Assembly (NCBI RefSeq): GCF_001552595.1
Contig: NZ_BCRM01000001.1
Coordinates: forward strand, 1,054,001 to 1,118,000
DNA length: 64,000 nucleotides
Direction: 5' to 3'
Source of the DNA: Rhodococcus erythropolis NBRC 15567
GTDB taxonomy: Bacteria; Actinomycetota; Actinomycetes; Mycobacteriales; Mycobacteriaceae
Of the stretch, positions 9,985 to 18,514 are shown piece after piece. The notes beneath the pieces were generated by a model, which saw only the letters and a program-made list of their open reading frames with translations, ran no database searches and had not been told where the DNA came from. The position numbers were made by a program, and so were the translations under genes. Numbering within the stretch: position 1 is the stretch's first letter; every line of letters begins with the position of its first letter.

Positions 9985-11909
9985 AGGCGCGCAGCGCCCA
10001 AAATCTCCGCCGCCAGGGCGTCGTTGTGCCGGAAAAACCCCGCATTGGTACGGGGACGAGGGAAAGCCGCCGACCAGTTGTGGCCTGCAACCCACGGCCC
10101 GGCCGCGAAGCGGCGAGGATGAGCTGTGTTGTCCTGGTCGAGAATTCGTGAAGTACCGTCGACGGCGAGCTTCGCCGAACTGTCCACGGTCGCACGAAGT
10201 TCGACTGCCTCGCCCCGACCGTGAAGCGTCCGCAGGAGCAAGTCACCGCTCGCGCTGATGGACGCAACCGGCAAGCGTGCTTCGACGAGGGTGTTCGTGG
10301 CCACGATGTCGGTGTGCGACGCACTACGAGCGACAAAGATCCCAGCCCCCGTTACCGGGTCGATTTCGGTGGAGAACACCGAATCCGGCCCGAGGAACTG
10401 GACGATGCCGGCCTCGTTGAGCGCGACCAACTGTTCCAAACGCTCGGGCGGCGGGCCACTGGCGATGAAGCTGAAGAACGAATGAAGCCAACCCTCGACG
10501 TCCTTGGCGACGGATTCGGCCGGGATTCTGCCGCGCCGCAACAATTCTCCGACGGTCATGTACGTCGACAGCAGCGCTGAGAAGACAGCCGCGTCGGCGC
10601 TGAAATACGGGTCCGACCTCCGCGCGACATCTGCCGAGATGTATTCGGTGATCCGGGACTGGACCTCGGCAAGCCCGTCGTAGCGCTCACCGCCGAGTGG
10701 GCGGTTCAGCCGCTCGAGATCGATACGGTCTTCCGGCTTCGGGACTGCGTTCTCGACCAGTTCCTGCAATCGAGGCGATCCCCAAGCCAGCGAGGCGAAT
10801 TCGGCGTCGAACTCCTCCCAGGTGCCCACCGTCCGATCCGGGTGCGACGCGAACAGTTCGTGATAGTGGGCGCCTGCCAATTCTTTCGACGCCAGCGGCC
10901 AGATGTCGTTTCGGAAATCCAACGGCCCGTCGCCGGGCACAAGATCAGCGGTGAAGAACCGGGGTAGCGGTGGCCGCGCGTCGGCGATCGAGTACGAAAT
11001 CTTGGAGTGGTACGGCACGCCTCGACGAGATCCGGCGTACAACAGAGGTTCCCGACCCGAGGGAGTGTAAGTGAGGGTGCCGTCCTCACCGCGTTCGAAG
11101 ACGCCGCCGCGGCTCTCGGCGAGGAGAACCATCCAGTCGATGAAAGCCAGCCCGAGCCCGGCGATCAGAACCGGTTCGCGTTCGGGAATGACATCGGCGT
11201 CGAGGTCGGCGGTGTATCCCGGACCTACGTAGGTCAACCCGTGGTCGGACGCGAAGCTGGTCAGCGCGGTTTCACGCGGGGCAGCCAACGCATCGGGGTG
11301 CCCTTGCGCGAGAAGGACGGCCGTCGCTTCGATGACAACTCCGTCGTCCAGATGAACCGTCTGTATCTCGCCGACGTTCACGATGTCGACCACTGATCGT
11401 CGATGAACCCGAACGTCGACGTGCGCTGGTGCGGAGTCGACCGCGGTCTGGAACACCCAGTTCAGGTATCGGCTCTGCAGTGACCTCGATGCAAACGACG
11501 ACGGGGTGATCATCGGGACTTCTGCCGCGATTTCGGGGAATTCGGCAAGTTCAGCCGAGTGCTCGGCGACCCATTCCGCGAGGGTCGGACCCGGCAGCAC
11601 TGGGCCGGTCACGGCGGTGGTCTCGTCGGTGAACATCGTGACGTCCGCGGTTGTCGAATTCATCCACAGAAGCGGCGCCTGGCTGCCTCGCCAAATGCGG
11701 CCGGCGCCTGCCGGATACGGGTCCACGACGTGAATGTCGATCGGTACGGGATCGGCGTTCACCGATTCGTGAGCGAGGATTCGCTCGAGTACGCCGGTCC
11801 CGCGGGGGCCACCGCCCACGATCACTACGACAGCTGCTGTCCCCACTGAGGTACGGGGTCGATCGCCTGGCACGAGTCCTCCATCGGACCTGGCAGAAAG
11901 CACCCGCAC
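9981..11909 (-). CDS. FAD/NAD(P)-binding protein (NAD_binding_9 type)
   Basis: 642 residues. The N-terminal dinucleotide fold reads VVVIVGGGPRGTGVLERIL (GxGxxG at about 32-37), followed by VVDPYPAGAGRIW, typical of the FAD/NAD(P)-binding family PF13454. A second nucleotide-like motif lies at VLIAGLGLAFIDWMV (about 240-255). Members are soluble flavoproteins of unknown reaction, sometimes near siderophore or natural-product genes, and nothing nearby points to a substrate. The GTG at 11909 is the longest start. GTG codons a few residues in are alternatives, since the fold begins at about residue 25. It faces the clpC-like gene across a bidirectional hairpin. Confidence 0.78.
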   Translation of the reverse strand: MRVLSARSDGGLVPGDRPRTSVGTAAVVVIVGGGPRGTGVLERILAHESVNADPVPIDIHVVDPYPAGAGRIWRGSQAPLLWMNSTTADVTMFTDETTAVTGPVLPGPTLAEWVAEHSAELAEFPEIAAEVPMITPSSFASRSLQSRYLNWVFQTAVDSAPAHVDVRVHRRSVVDIVNVGEIQTVHLDDGVVIEATAVLLAQGHPDALAAPRETALTSFASDHGLTYVGPGYTADLDADVIPEREPVLIAGLGLAFIDWMVLLAESRGGVFERGEDGTLTYTPSGREPLLYAGSRRGVPYHSKISYSIADARPPLPRFFTADLVPGDGPLDFRNDIWPLASKELAGAHYHELFASHPDRTVGTWEEFDAEFASLAWGSPRLQELVENAVPKPEDRIDLERLNRPLGGERYDGLAEVQSRITEYISADVARRSDPYFSADAAVFSALLSTYMTVGELLRRGRIPAESVAKDVEGWLHSFFSFIASGPPPERLEQLVALNEAGIVQFLGPDSVFSTEIDPVTGAGIFVARSASHTDIVATNTLVEARLPVASISASGDLLLRTLHGRGEAVELRATVDSSAKLAVDGTSRILDQDNTAHPRRFAAGPWVAGHNWSAAFPRPRTNAGFFRHNDALAAEILGAARL

Positions 11910-12049
11910 CTCAGCAGAGGGGGTTGCTGCGACGTCACGGAGCCAGGACTCTCGATCGCTCTGGATGGTTAGTCCAGCTTATCTTCGGAGAATCGTGAGG
12001 CAAGGAATTCCGGACATCAGATCAGCGTGAATCAAACAGTTGTCAATCG

Positions 12050-13240
12050 TTATCTTTCGGTTTGCGTTGCCGGCAGGATCCGAGCGTGAACATCCCCGAA
12101 GCCGATTCGTGATCCCCCGACGCCGGGAGCGGTGGCCGAGATGGCGATGGTGTCGCCGTCTTCGAGAAAGGTTCGAGTCTCGGAGCCCACGGTCACGGGT
12201 TCCTTGCCACCCCAGGTCAGTTCGATGAAGGCGCCGCGCTGATCCTTGTCCGGTCCGGAAATGGTTCCGGACGCGAAGAGATCGCCGGTGCTCGCTGCTG
12301 CGCCGTTGATGGTGGTGTGCGCGAGCATCTGCGCCGGCGACCAGTACATCTGGGCGTAGGGCGGCCGGGAGACGACGTGACCGTTCCATTCGACGGCCAG
12401 GTCGATGTCCAACCCCCACTTCTCCTCGCCGCGCAGGTAAGAGAGCGGTTCGGGGTCCTGCACCGGCGTATCGATTCGGGCTGCTTCGAGAGCGAGCAAG
12501 GGTACGACCCACGGTGAGATGGAGGTCGCGAAACTCTTCCCCAGGTTCGGACCGAGGGGCACGTACTCCCACGCCTGGATGTCTCGGGCAGACCAGTCGT
12601 TCACGACGACGGCGCCGAAGACGTGCTCGGCAAAGTCGTCCGGGGTGATGGAATTGCCCATCTTCGAGGGAGTTCCGACGATGAAGCCCATTTCGGCCTC
12701 GATGTCGAGGCGGCGGGACGGTCCGAAATCCGGGTTCTCCTGATCGGGTGACTTGCGCTGTCCGCAGGGGCGAACGATATCGGTGCCGGAGACGACGATG
12801 GTGCTCGAGCGCCCGTGGTATCCGACCGGAAGGTGCTTCCAGTTCGGCATCAAGGGAGCAGCGTCGGGGCGGAACAGGCGTCCGAGGTTGGTCGCATGAT
12901 TTTCCGACGCGTAGAAATCCACGTAGTCGGCCACCGCGATCGGCAAGTGCATTGTGACTGAGTCGACGGGAAACACTGCGTCCGAGTCTATTTCGCCGGT
13001 CACTAGATCCGTGATCCGATTACGCACCGATACCCACTGATCCCGGCCCAGCGCCATGAACGCATTCAGAGTCGGTTCGGCGAAGACGGAATCTCCCAGT
13101 GTCGCTGCGAGATCGACCACCGAGTCGGCGACCCGAACACCAACACGCGGTGATCCTCCGGCGGGGGAGAAGATGCCGTATGGCAGATTGTCGATCCCGA
13201 ACAACGAGTCGGCGGGAATGTCGATGGTCGTGACGGTCAT
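12050..13240 (-). CDS. fahA: Fumarylacetoacetase
   Basis: A 396-residue enzyme of the last step of tyrosine/homogentisate degradation, splitting fumarylacetoacetate to fumarate and acetoacetate in the cytosol. Family motifs are present in order: VDFYASENHATNLGRLFRP (metal Asp and catalytic His region), LPVGYHGR, LDIEAEMGFIVG (metal Glu), VVVNDWSARDIQAWEYVPLGP (metal Asp) and GKSFATSISPW. Length is slightly under the usual about 420. The ATG overlaps the upstream gene stop by four bases (ATGA). It is the last gene of an operon hmgA - unknown - fahA, read on the minus strand. Confidence 0.95.
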   Translation of the reverse strand: MTVTTIDIPADSLFGIDNLPYGIFSPAGGSPRVGVRVADSVVDLAATLGDSVFAEPTLNAFMALGRDQWVSVRNRITDLVTGEIDSDAVFPVDSVTMHLPIAVADYVDFYASENHATNLGRLFRPDAAPLMPNWKHLPVGYHGRSSTIVVSGTDIVRPCGQRKSPDQENPDFGPSRRLDIEAEMGFIVGTPSKMGNSITPDDFAEHVFGAVVVNDWSARDIQAWEYVPLGPNLGKSFATSISPWVVPLLALEAARIDTPVQDPEPLSYLRGEEKWGLDIDLAVEWNGHVVSRPPYAQMYWSPAQMLAHTTINGAAASTGDLFASGTISGPDKDQRGAFIELTWGGKEPVTVGSETRTFLEDGDTIAISATAPGVGGSRIGFGDVHARILPATQTER

Positions 13241-14106
13241 ACGAGTGTTCCTTCGGTTTTGTCGGAGCGGACGATCAATCCGAGACCTTCGAGCTCGGTG
13301 AGAGGGTCCGAAATGCTACAGGTCCCGAACGAGAGGAAGCGGCGACGCACCTCGCCGGCCTCGTCCGCGGTCAGTTCGGCCAGGGCTTGCGCGATCGATT
13401 CGCCATCGCGTTGCGCCAGAGCAGCAACAACTTCCGAGCGGTCGGCGCCCCGCCTCACAGCGTTGACGGCCACCATGATGTTGAGGAAGCCGTGCTGCTC
13501 GAAACCTGTCTCCGGATCGGTATTGCGCACGCCGTGATGCAGTCCCGCGGTCGCCTTGAACGGGATACCCGCTCGGACAACGGATATCACGGCGTCGGCG
13601 AGCTCGTCCTCGTCCGGGTACGCTTCGGCGACAATTCCTCCGGTGCGAAACTTCGCGGAATACCCGGCGGTTTCGAGCGCCGTCAGAAAGTCCACGCGTC
13701 GATCACCGCGGGGTACCTCGACAAAAATGTCCAGGTCGGGATGAGCGGCATGGACGGGAGCGAGTTCCTCGAAGGCGGCTTCGGCGTCCAACCCGTCAGG
13801 AATTCCCACTTCGACGGCGGCGACGCTGACACCGGGGATAGCGAGCGCGTTCGACAGTGCCGCCGCCGTATCGGCTGGACCGGCCGGCACAGTCAGACTC
13901 AGCGTCACCGGGTTGTCAGCTGAAACGTACGCGGCCAGTTCGCTCAATCGCGGCGCGGGAAAGACGAAGGGCCCGACCAGTGCGTCATAGTCCGCCTGCT
14001 GGTAGGCCGCGTGGGCCGGAACTGCCTCGGCGAGAGGAGCATTGCCGGGTGGGAAGAGTGCTGCGTCGTCGCACAGGCCGCGCAGGAGTGCGGAGATGAT
14101 CGTCAT
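13237..14106 (-). CDS. Conserved hypothetical protein inside the homogentisate operon
   Basis: 289 residues, soluble, no signal peptide. It starts MTIISALLRGLCDDAALFPPGNAPLAEAV and contains FVEVPRGDRRVDF, FRTGGIVAEAYP and FKATAGLHHGVRN, which look like conserved active-site style segments. Overall alternation of strand and helix suggests an alpha/beta (possibly TIM-barrel-like) fold. Both ends overlap neighbours by four bases, so it is translationally coupled between homogentisate dioxygenase and fumarylacetoacetase. The pathway step between those two enzymes is maleylacetoacetate isomerisation, normally done by a glutathione-dependent enzyme that actinobacteria are not expected to use. This protein is therefore a candidate for that step or an accessory role. 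I do not recognise its family function. Confidence 0.85.
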   Translation of the reverse strand: MTIISALLRGLCDDAALFPPGNAPLAEAVPAHAAYQQADYDALVGPFVFPAPRLSELAAYVSADNPVTLSLTVPAGPADTAAALSNALAIPGVSVAAVEVGIPDGLDAEAAFEELAPVHAAHPDLDIFVEVPRGDRRVDFLTALETAGYSAKFRTGGIVAEAYPDEDELADAVISVVRAGIPFKATAGLHHGVRNTDPETGFEQHGFLNIMVAVNAVRRGADRSEVVAALAQRDGESIAQALAELTADEAGEVRRRFLSFGTCSISDPLTELEGLGLIVRSDKTEGTLV

Positions 14107-15302
14107 TGCTTAGGCCCCCGCCCTGCCCAACTCCAGGCGTACGCTTCGTCTTCACAGGCCAAGGCTCCCTCACCCAATTCGAGGGGCCGGAACGTATCGA
14201 CCATCACGGCCAGCTCGTCGAAGAACTCGGCGCCGATGCTTCGCTCGTATGCGCCGGGTTGTGGGCCGTGGGCGTGGCCGCCGGGATGAATCGATATCGA
14301 ACCCTGCCCGATGCCGGAACCCTTGCGTGCCTCGTAGTCTCCGCCGCAGTAGAACATGATCTCGTCCGAGTCGACGTTCGAGTGGTAGTACGGCACGGGG
14401 ATCGACAGGGGGTGGTAGTCGACCTTGCGGGGCACGAAGTTGCAGATCACGAAGTTGTTCCCCTCGAATGCCTGATGCGCGGGCGGCGGCTGGTGAACAC
14501 GGCCCGTGATCGGCTCGTAGTCGGAGATGTTAAAGGTGTACGGGTACAAGCATCCGTCCCAACCGACGACATCGAAAGGGTGCGTGGGATAAACCATTCG
14601 GGTGCCGACGATGCCCGCCGACGTGCGGTGCTTGACCAGTACCTCGATGTCGGTGCCTTCGGCGATCATGGGCGCGGTCGGTCCGTGCAGGTCTCGTTCA
14701 CAGAACGGTGCGTTCTCGAGTAGCTGGCCGAAGCGGGAAAGATAGCGCTTGGGCGGGACGATGTGACTGTTCGCTTCGATGGCGTAGGCACGAAGTGGTT
14801 TGTCACCCTTGGGTATCCATCGATGCGTTGTGGACATCGGGATCAGGACGTAGTCACCTTCACAGGCCTCGAGTGTGCCGAAGACAGTCTCGACGGTCGC
14901 CTCGCCAGATTCGATGTAGACCATCTCGTCGCCGATTGCATTGCGGTACAGGGGAGATGGCGCCGCCGCAACGACGTAGGACAGTCGCACGTCGGCATTT
15001 CCGAGGATGAGACGACGGCCGGTTACCACGTCGGTCTCGTTCCAGGTGCTTTCGGGAAACAGTGTGTGGAGTTTCAGATGGCGCGGTTTGAGGGGATGGT
15101 TGGGGGTTGTGCTCTGATCGCGCAGTTCCCAGACCGTTGCGTCGACGATGGCCGACGGGATCTCGCGGTGGTAGAGCAACGAAGAATCCGAGGAGAAACC
15201 TTCCTCCCCCATCAGCTCTTCGTAGTAGAGGTTGCCGGACTCGTCACGGTGTTGGGTGTGACGCTTCGGTGGGATGTTGCCGAGTTGTCGATAGAACGCC
15301 AT
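14103..15302 (-). CDS. hmgA: Homogentisate 1,2-dioxygenase
   Basis: A 399-residue non-haem iron ring-cleaving dioxygenase converting homogentisate to maleylacetoacetate. Iron ligands are visible: His and Glu in PYYHSNVDSDEIMFYC, and His in SIHPGGHAHGPQPG. The cupin-like core VHQPPPAHQAFEGNNFVICNFVPR is characteristic. I chose the start MAFYRQLGNIPPKRHTQHRD at 15302, with AGGAGC about 7 bases upstream. A longer frame to 15344 would run into the operator region. It heads the hmgA - unknown - fahA operon, with a MarR gene directly upstream on the same strand and a palindrome between them. Confidence 0.95.
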   Translation of the reverse strand: MAFYRQLGNIPPKRHTQHRDESGNLYYEELMGEEGFSSDSSLLYHREIPSAIVDATVWELRDQSTTPNHPLKPRHLKLHTLFPESTWNETDVVTGRRLILGNADVRLSYVVAAAPSPLYRNAIGDEMVYIESGEATVETVFGTLEACEGDYVLIPMSTTHRWIPKGDKPLRAYAIEANSHIVPPKRYLSRFGQLLENAPFCERDLHGPTAPMIAEGTDIEVLVKHRTSAGIVGTRMVYPTHPFDVVGWDGCLYPYTFNISDYEPITGRVHQPPPAHQAFEGNNFVICNFVPRKVDYHPLSIPVPYYHSNVDSDEIMFYCGGDYEARKGSGIGQGSISIHPGGHAHGPQPGAYERSIGAEFFDELAVMVDTFRPLELGEGALACEDEAYAWSWAGRGPKQ

Positions 15303-15348
15303 GACGGGGCTCCTTCTGTGCTGTTCTGCCTGGCTCACCTCCACCAGA

Positions 15349-15366
15349 TAGTAAATACATTAACTA
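15349..15366. promoter_or_regulatory. Operator-like palindrome before hmgA
   Basis: TAGTAAAT-AC-ATTAACTA, 8-base arms with one mismatch, 47 bases before the hmgA ATG and in the gap after the MarR gene. Size and AT-rich arms fit a MarR-type site. The neighbouring MarR protein is the natural candidate. Confidence 0.6.
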
Positions 15367-15411
15367 AAATGATGTGATGGGCGCAACCCTCCAAGGGGGT
15401 TCGGGTCTATG

Positions 15412-15963
15412 TCAGTTACGTCCGCGTACGTCGAACTGGCTGCGGTTGGTGATCAGTTTGTCCAGGAGCATGACAAGAATTCGCTGTTCGGCCTCGCTCA
15501 GGACGCTGACCCAGGCGTGTTCGCGTTCGTTCTGCTCGCGAAACGCTTCGACCATGGCTTCTCGGCCTTTGTCGGTCAGGTACAGCTGGACCGAACGGCC
15601 GTCGTTCTCGGTGGGTCGACGATCGATCAATCCGTCTGCCAGCAGCGACTTGGACAGATTGGAGACCGCTGCCCTACTCATTCCGGTGAGCTCGGCGGCA
15701 GCCTTCGGCTCGATCGGACCGGCCAGCCAGGTGACGAACAACAGTCGGAAGGAGGACCATGACCAGCCTCGAGGGCGGTGGATCGACGACTCGAGATCGT
15801 ACGTGACGACGTTGGAGGCTCGGTTGAGCGTCAGGAGAACCTCGGTGGCGAGCTGATCGCGAAAGCCGTGTTCGGTGGCCAGCTTTTTGTTGGCCAGTTC
15901 GATGAACGACCAGAAATTGAGTTCGCCGACGGTTGACTGGTCATCGGTTGTCCGGTCATTCAT
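15412..15963 (-). CDS. MarR family transcriptional regulator
   Basis: 183 residues with the winged-helix MarR core: AAAELTGMSRAAVSNLSKSLLADGLIDRR as the recognition region (about 85-113), then the wing PTENDGRSVQLYLTDKGREAM. The flanking helices for dimerisation are present, and length is a little above the usual 140-160 because of an N-terminal extension. It lies upstream of hmgA on the same strand with 109 bases between, and the palindrome at 15349-15366 lies in that gap. It probably represses the homogentisate operon with an aromatic acid as effector. That pairing is inferred. Confidence 0.88.
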   Translation of the reverse strand: MNDRTTDDQSTVGELNFWSFIELANKKLATEHGFRDQLATEVLLTLNRASNVVTYDLESSIHRPRGWSWSSFRLLFVTWLAGPIEPKAAAELTGMSRAAVSNLSKSLLADGLIDRRPTENDGRSVQLYLTDKGREAMVEAFREQNEREHAWVSVLSEAEQRILVMLLDKLITNRSQFDVRGRN

Positions 15964-15995
15964 GGACTAACCCTAGCGCGATCGGCAGGTGATTA

Positions 15996-16010
15996 ATCTA
16001 TGTACTAGAT
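15996..16010. promoter_or_regulatory. Short palindrome in the MarR-TetR divergent region
   Basis: ATCTA-TGTAC-TAGAT, a perfect 5-base inverted repeat around a near-symmetrical centre. It lies 33 bases before the MarR ATG and 58 bases before the TetR GTG. It could be an autoregulatory site for either gene. Confidence 0.4.
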
Positions 16011-16067
16011 TTCGGGGTTCTGATGAAACTTCGCAACCTGGCACTGCGGTCGAGGTTCTGAACTATC

Positions 16068-16682
16068 GTGACGCGCGTGACTGTGCGCAGCGACGAGTTT
16101 CCCCTGGATACCGACCTCATGTCGGTGGGGCAACTCGAGCGGAGACGACGATTGACCACGGCGGTGGTCGAGATGCTTGCAGAGATGCCGTCGGATCGAA
16201 TCCAGATGAAAGAAGTGTCGGAGCGTTCAGGCGTGGCGCTAGGCACTCTCTATCGCTACTTTCCGACCAAACAGCAACTTCTTGCTGCGGCGATGACGGC
16301 GTGGAGCGGGCTCGAATCCGCTCGTCGTCCTGAGGAGTCGCAAACGGGCGGCGAAGAGAGCAACGCGTACGAACGGGTTCTGGCACTTCATCGCCGCGAG
16401 ATGAAGGCATTCGAGCGTAGGCCTCACTTCGCTCGACTCGAGATCGAACTCCATTCGTCCTCGGATCAGTTCGTGATCGAGTCGTTGGATCAGCGCGCGG
16501 CTGCACATCGGAGAATGCTGTTCGAATTGATGGACGGTATTCCGGCCGAGACGGCGCGGGTTGCGGCCGTGGCAATGGGCGGCACGATGTTGACGGCCCT
16601 TGCACTGTGGACCAGTGGCCGGATCGGATTCGCAGAGGCCCAGCGGAACGTCGAAGACGTCATCGGACTGGTACTTCGCTGA
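16068..16682 (+). CDS. TetR family transcriptional regulator (KstR-like)
   Basis: 204 residues. The N-terminal HTH has the TetR signature MKEVSERSGVALGTLYRYFPTKQQLL (about 45-70), very like the KstR group of actinobacterial lipid/steroid repressors. The C-terminal ligand domain is rich in helices (ALHRREMKAFERRPHFARLEIEL). The start is GTG at 16068, and a second in-frame GTG four codons in is possible. It is divergent from the MarR gene and 174 bases upstream of the orphan solute-binding protein gene, which may be its target. The effector is unknown. Confidence 0.87.
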   Translation: MTRVTVRSDEFPLDTDLMSVGQLERRRRLTTAVVEMLAEMPSDRIQMKEVSERSGVALGTLYRYFPTKQQLLAAAMTAWSGLESARRPEESQTGGEESNAYERVLALHRREMKAFERRPHFARLEIELHSSSDQFVIESLDQRAAAHRRMLFELMDGIPAETARVAAVAMGGTMLTALALWTSGRIGFAEAQRNVEDVIGLVLR

Positions 16683-16856
16683 ACGGTGTCACTCTAGAAT
16701 TAAGTTCTTGTTTGTGTCGCTGTGAATGCGAATCATCGCTTCAGCTTCGTGAAAACGAAGACGCAGGAAGCGTCCTTACCTAGAATTCACTTACAAAACT
16801 GCCGGGATGTCCGATCCAAGGATCGACGTGTCCGTGAACTGTGAAAGTGAGTCGCA

Positions 16857-18455
16857 ATGAAGCGCTCGTACCGAGCTCGCTCTCGAATCTGGATGGTTGT
16901 CCTGGCGTCGGCGACACTGGTGGTGACGGGGTGCGCCGGTAGCAGCCAAGGTACGACCACGGATGCATCGGACGTGACGGTCGGAGTTGTCGGTGACCAG
17001 AACAACGGGGGAGAGCCGCGCTCGGGTGGCACCGTGTCGTTTGCCACCTACAACGGGATCAGCAGTCTCGATCCGGCTGACCGTCAGGACGGCGGCGCTA
17101 CCGGTGGTAGCGAAATGGCAGCCATCTACGACCTTCTGATGCGCTTCGATACGGCGGCGGGCGAATACGTTCCCCACTTGGCGCAGTCTTTGTCGGCCAA
17201 CGGCGACAACACGGTGTGGACACTGAAATTGCGCGACGGCGTCACCTTCAGCGACGGCACTCCGATGGACAGTGCGGCAGTCCTGTGGAGCATCGATCAC
17301 TATCTGCAGAAGAAGGGAACTCACGCGCTGGTGTGGAAGACCGCTGTGCGCGAGATGAATTCACCGGATCCGAGTACGGTCGTCTTCACATTGGCGCAGC
17401 CGTGGGACGAGTTCCCGATCATGTTCACCACCGGTCCCGGCATGATCGTCGCGCCCTCGGCGATGGCTACCGGCACGTTCACCCCGATCGGGGCAGGTCC
17501 GTTCACCGTCGAGAAGTTCGCCTCCCAGGACGAATTGGTGCTCGCTGCCCGTCCGACGTACTGGGACGGGGCGCCGTACCTCGAGAAGTTGCGCTTTCCG
17601 GCAATCGTCAACGAGAAGAGCAAACTCGAGGGATTGCACACCGACGGAATTCAGGTCGCCTATCTGAAGTCTCCCGATTTCATACACGAGGCTTTCGAAG
17701 CCGGTGATCCAGGATTTGTGTACTCGGCCAGCATGGCCGGCGTTCTGGCAATCAATCAGCGCGACGATCGGGCAGCGAAGGACGAGCGCGTGCGTAAGGC
17801 GATTGTCGCTGCGGTGGACCCGACTACGTTCAACGAGCGAGTTCAGGGCGGCTTCGGCGAACCCGGCACCGACATGTTCGCGTCGTGGTCGCAGTGGCAC
17901 GGATCGGTGGCCGGGAACGGCTTCGACCCCGAGGCGGCGAAGAAGTATCTCGCCGAGGCGAAGGCCGACGGTTACGACGGAAAACTGACGTACGTCGGTA
18001 TGAACGATCCGGCGACGCAGCGCAGCGCACTGACGTTTCAGTCGCTCTTGCAGGCAGTGGGTTTCACGGTCGAAATCACCTACGCAACCAGCATCAACGA
18101 TCTGATTTCCATGCTGTACGCGAAGCATGACTACGACGTGTCCTACTTCGCGTTCAACGTGCTGGAAGAGTCACCGTTCGTGCGTATGTACGGCAACCTG
18201 TTCAGCGAATCGCCGTCGAACATTCTCGGCTACAAGAACGCTCGGATGGACGAGTTGCTCGGCAAGCTGCAAACAGCGTCGGGCGAGGATGAGCGGCGAG
18301 CCGTCATCGACGATATTCAAACCGTGGTCAACGAGACGGCGCCGATGGCCGTGGTCAACTCCGGCAAGGTTTTCATCCCGTGGCGCGAGAACGTGCACGG
18401 AGTGATGCCGAGTGCGGACGGGATTCTGCTCTTCGGCAACACGTGGTTGAGCTGA
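16857..18455 (+). CDS. ABC transporter family-5 substrate-binding lipoprotein (orphan)
   Basis: 532 residues. A signal peptide MKRSYRARSRIWMVVLASATLVVTGC with lipobox VTGC makes it membrane-anchored. The body has SBP_bac_5 features: GGTVSFATYNGISSLDP at the mature start, the segment LKLRDGVTFSDGTPMDSAAVLWSI and later FTLAQPWDEFPIMFT. This family binds oligopeptides, nickel or other small molecules for ABC import. No permease or ATPase gene lies beside it, so it either works with a transporter encoded elsewhere or serves as a sensor. It ends at a strong hairpin shared with the convergent metE. Confidence 0.9.
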   Translation: MKRSYRARSRIWMVVLASATLVVTGCAGSSQGTTTDASDVTVGVVGDQNNGGEPRSGGTVSFATYNGISSLDPADRQDGGATGGSEMAAIYDLLMRFDTAAGEYVPHLAQSLSANGDNTVWTLKLRDGVTFSDGTPMDSAAVLWSIDHYLQKKGTHALVWKTAVREMNSPDPSTVVFTLAQPWDEFPIMFTTGPGMIVAPSAMATGTFTPIGAGPFTVEKFASQDELVLAARPTYWDGAPYLEKLRFPAIVNEKSKLEGLHTDGIQVAYLKSPDFIHEAFEAGDPGFVYSASMAGVLAINQRDDRAAKDERVRKAIVAAVDPTTFNERVQGGFGEPGTDMFASWSQWHGSVAGNGFDPEAAKKYLAEAKADGYDGKLTYVGMNDPATQRSALTFQSLLQAVGFTVEITYATSINDLISMLYAKHDYDVSYFAFNVLEESPFVRMYGNLFSESPSNILGYKNARMDELLGKLQTASGEDERRAVIDDIQTVVNETAPMAVVNSGKVFIPWRENVHGVMPSADGILLFGNTWLS

Positions 18456-18462
18456 CCCCCCG

Positions 18463-18500
18463 TGCGCCTTTTTGGTAGTGCCCACTACCAAAAAGGCGCA
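18463..18500. terminator. Perfect 18-bp hairpin between convergent genes
   Basis: TGCGCCTTTTTGGTAGTG, spacer CC, then the exact reverse complement. It lies between the stop of the solute-binding gene and the stop of metE. The internal T5/A5 gives a U-run in either direction inside the stem. It is preceded by CCCCCG like the hairpins at 9945 and 36904. Confidence 0.8.
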
Positions 18501-18514
18501 CCGGGGCTTTGCCC

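Noticed and set aside
16745-16760. Terminator after the TetR gene (CTTCGT-GAAA-ACGAAG)
   Set aside because: Only a six-base stem without a T-run, 63 bases after the stop; too weak to list.
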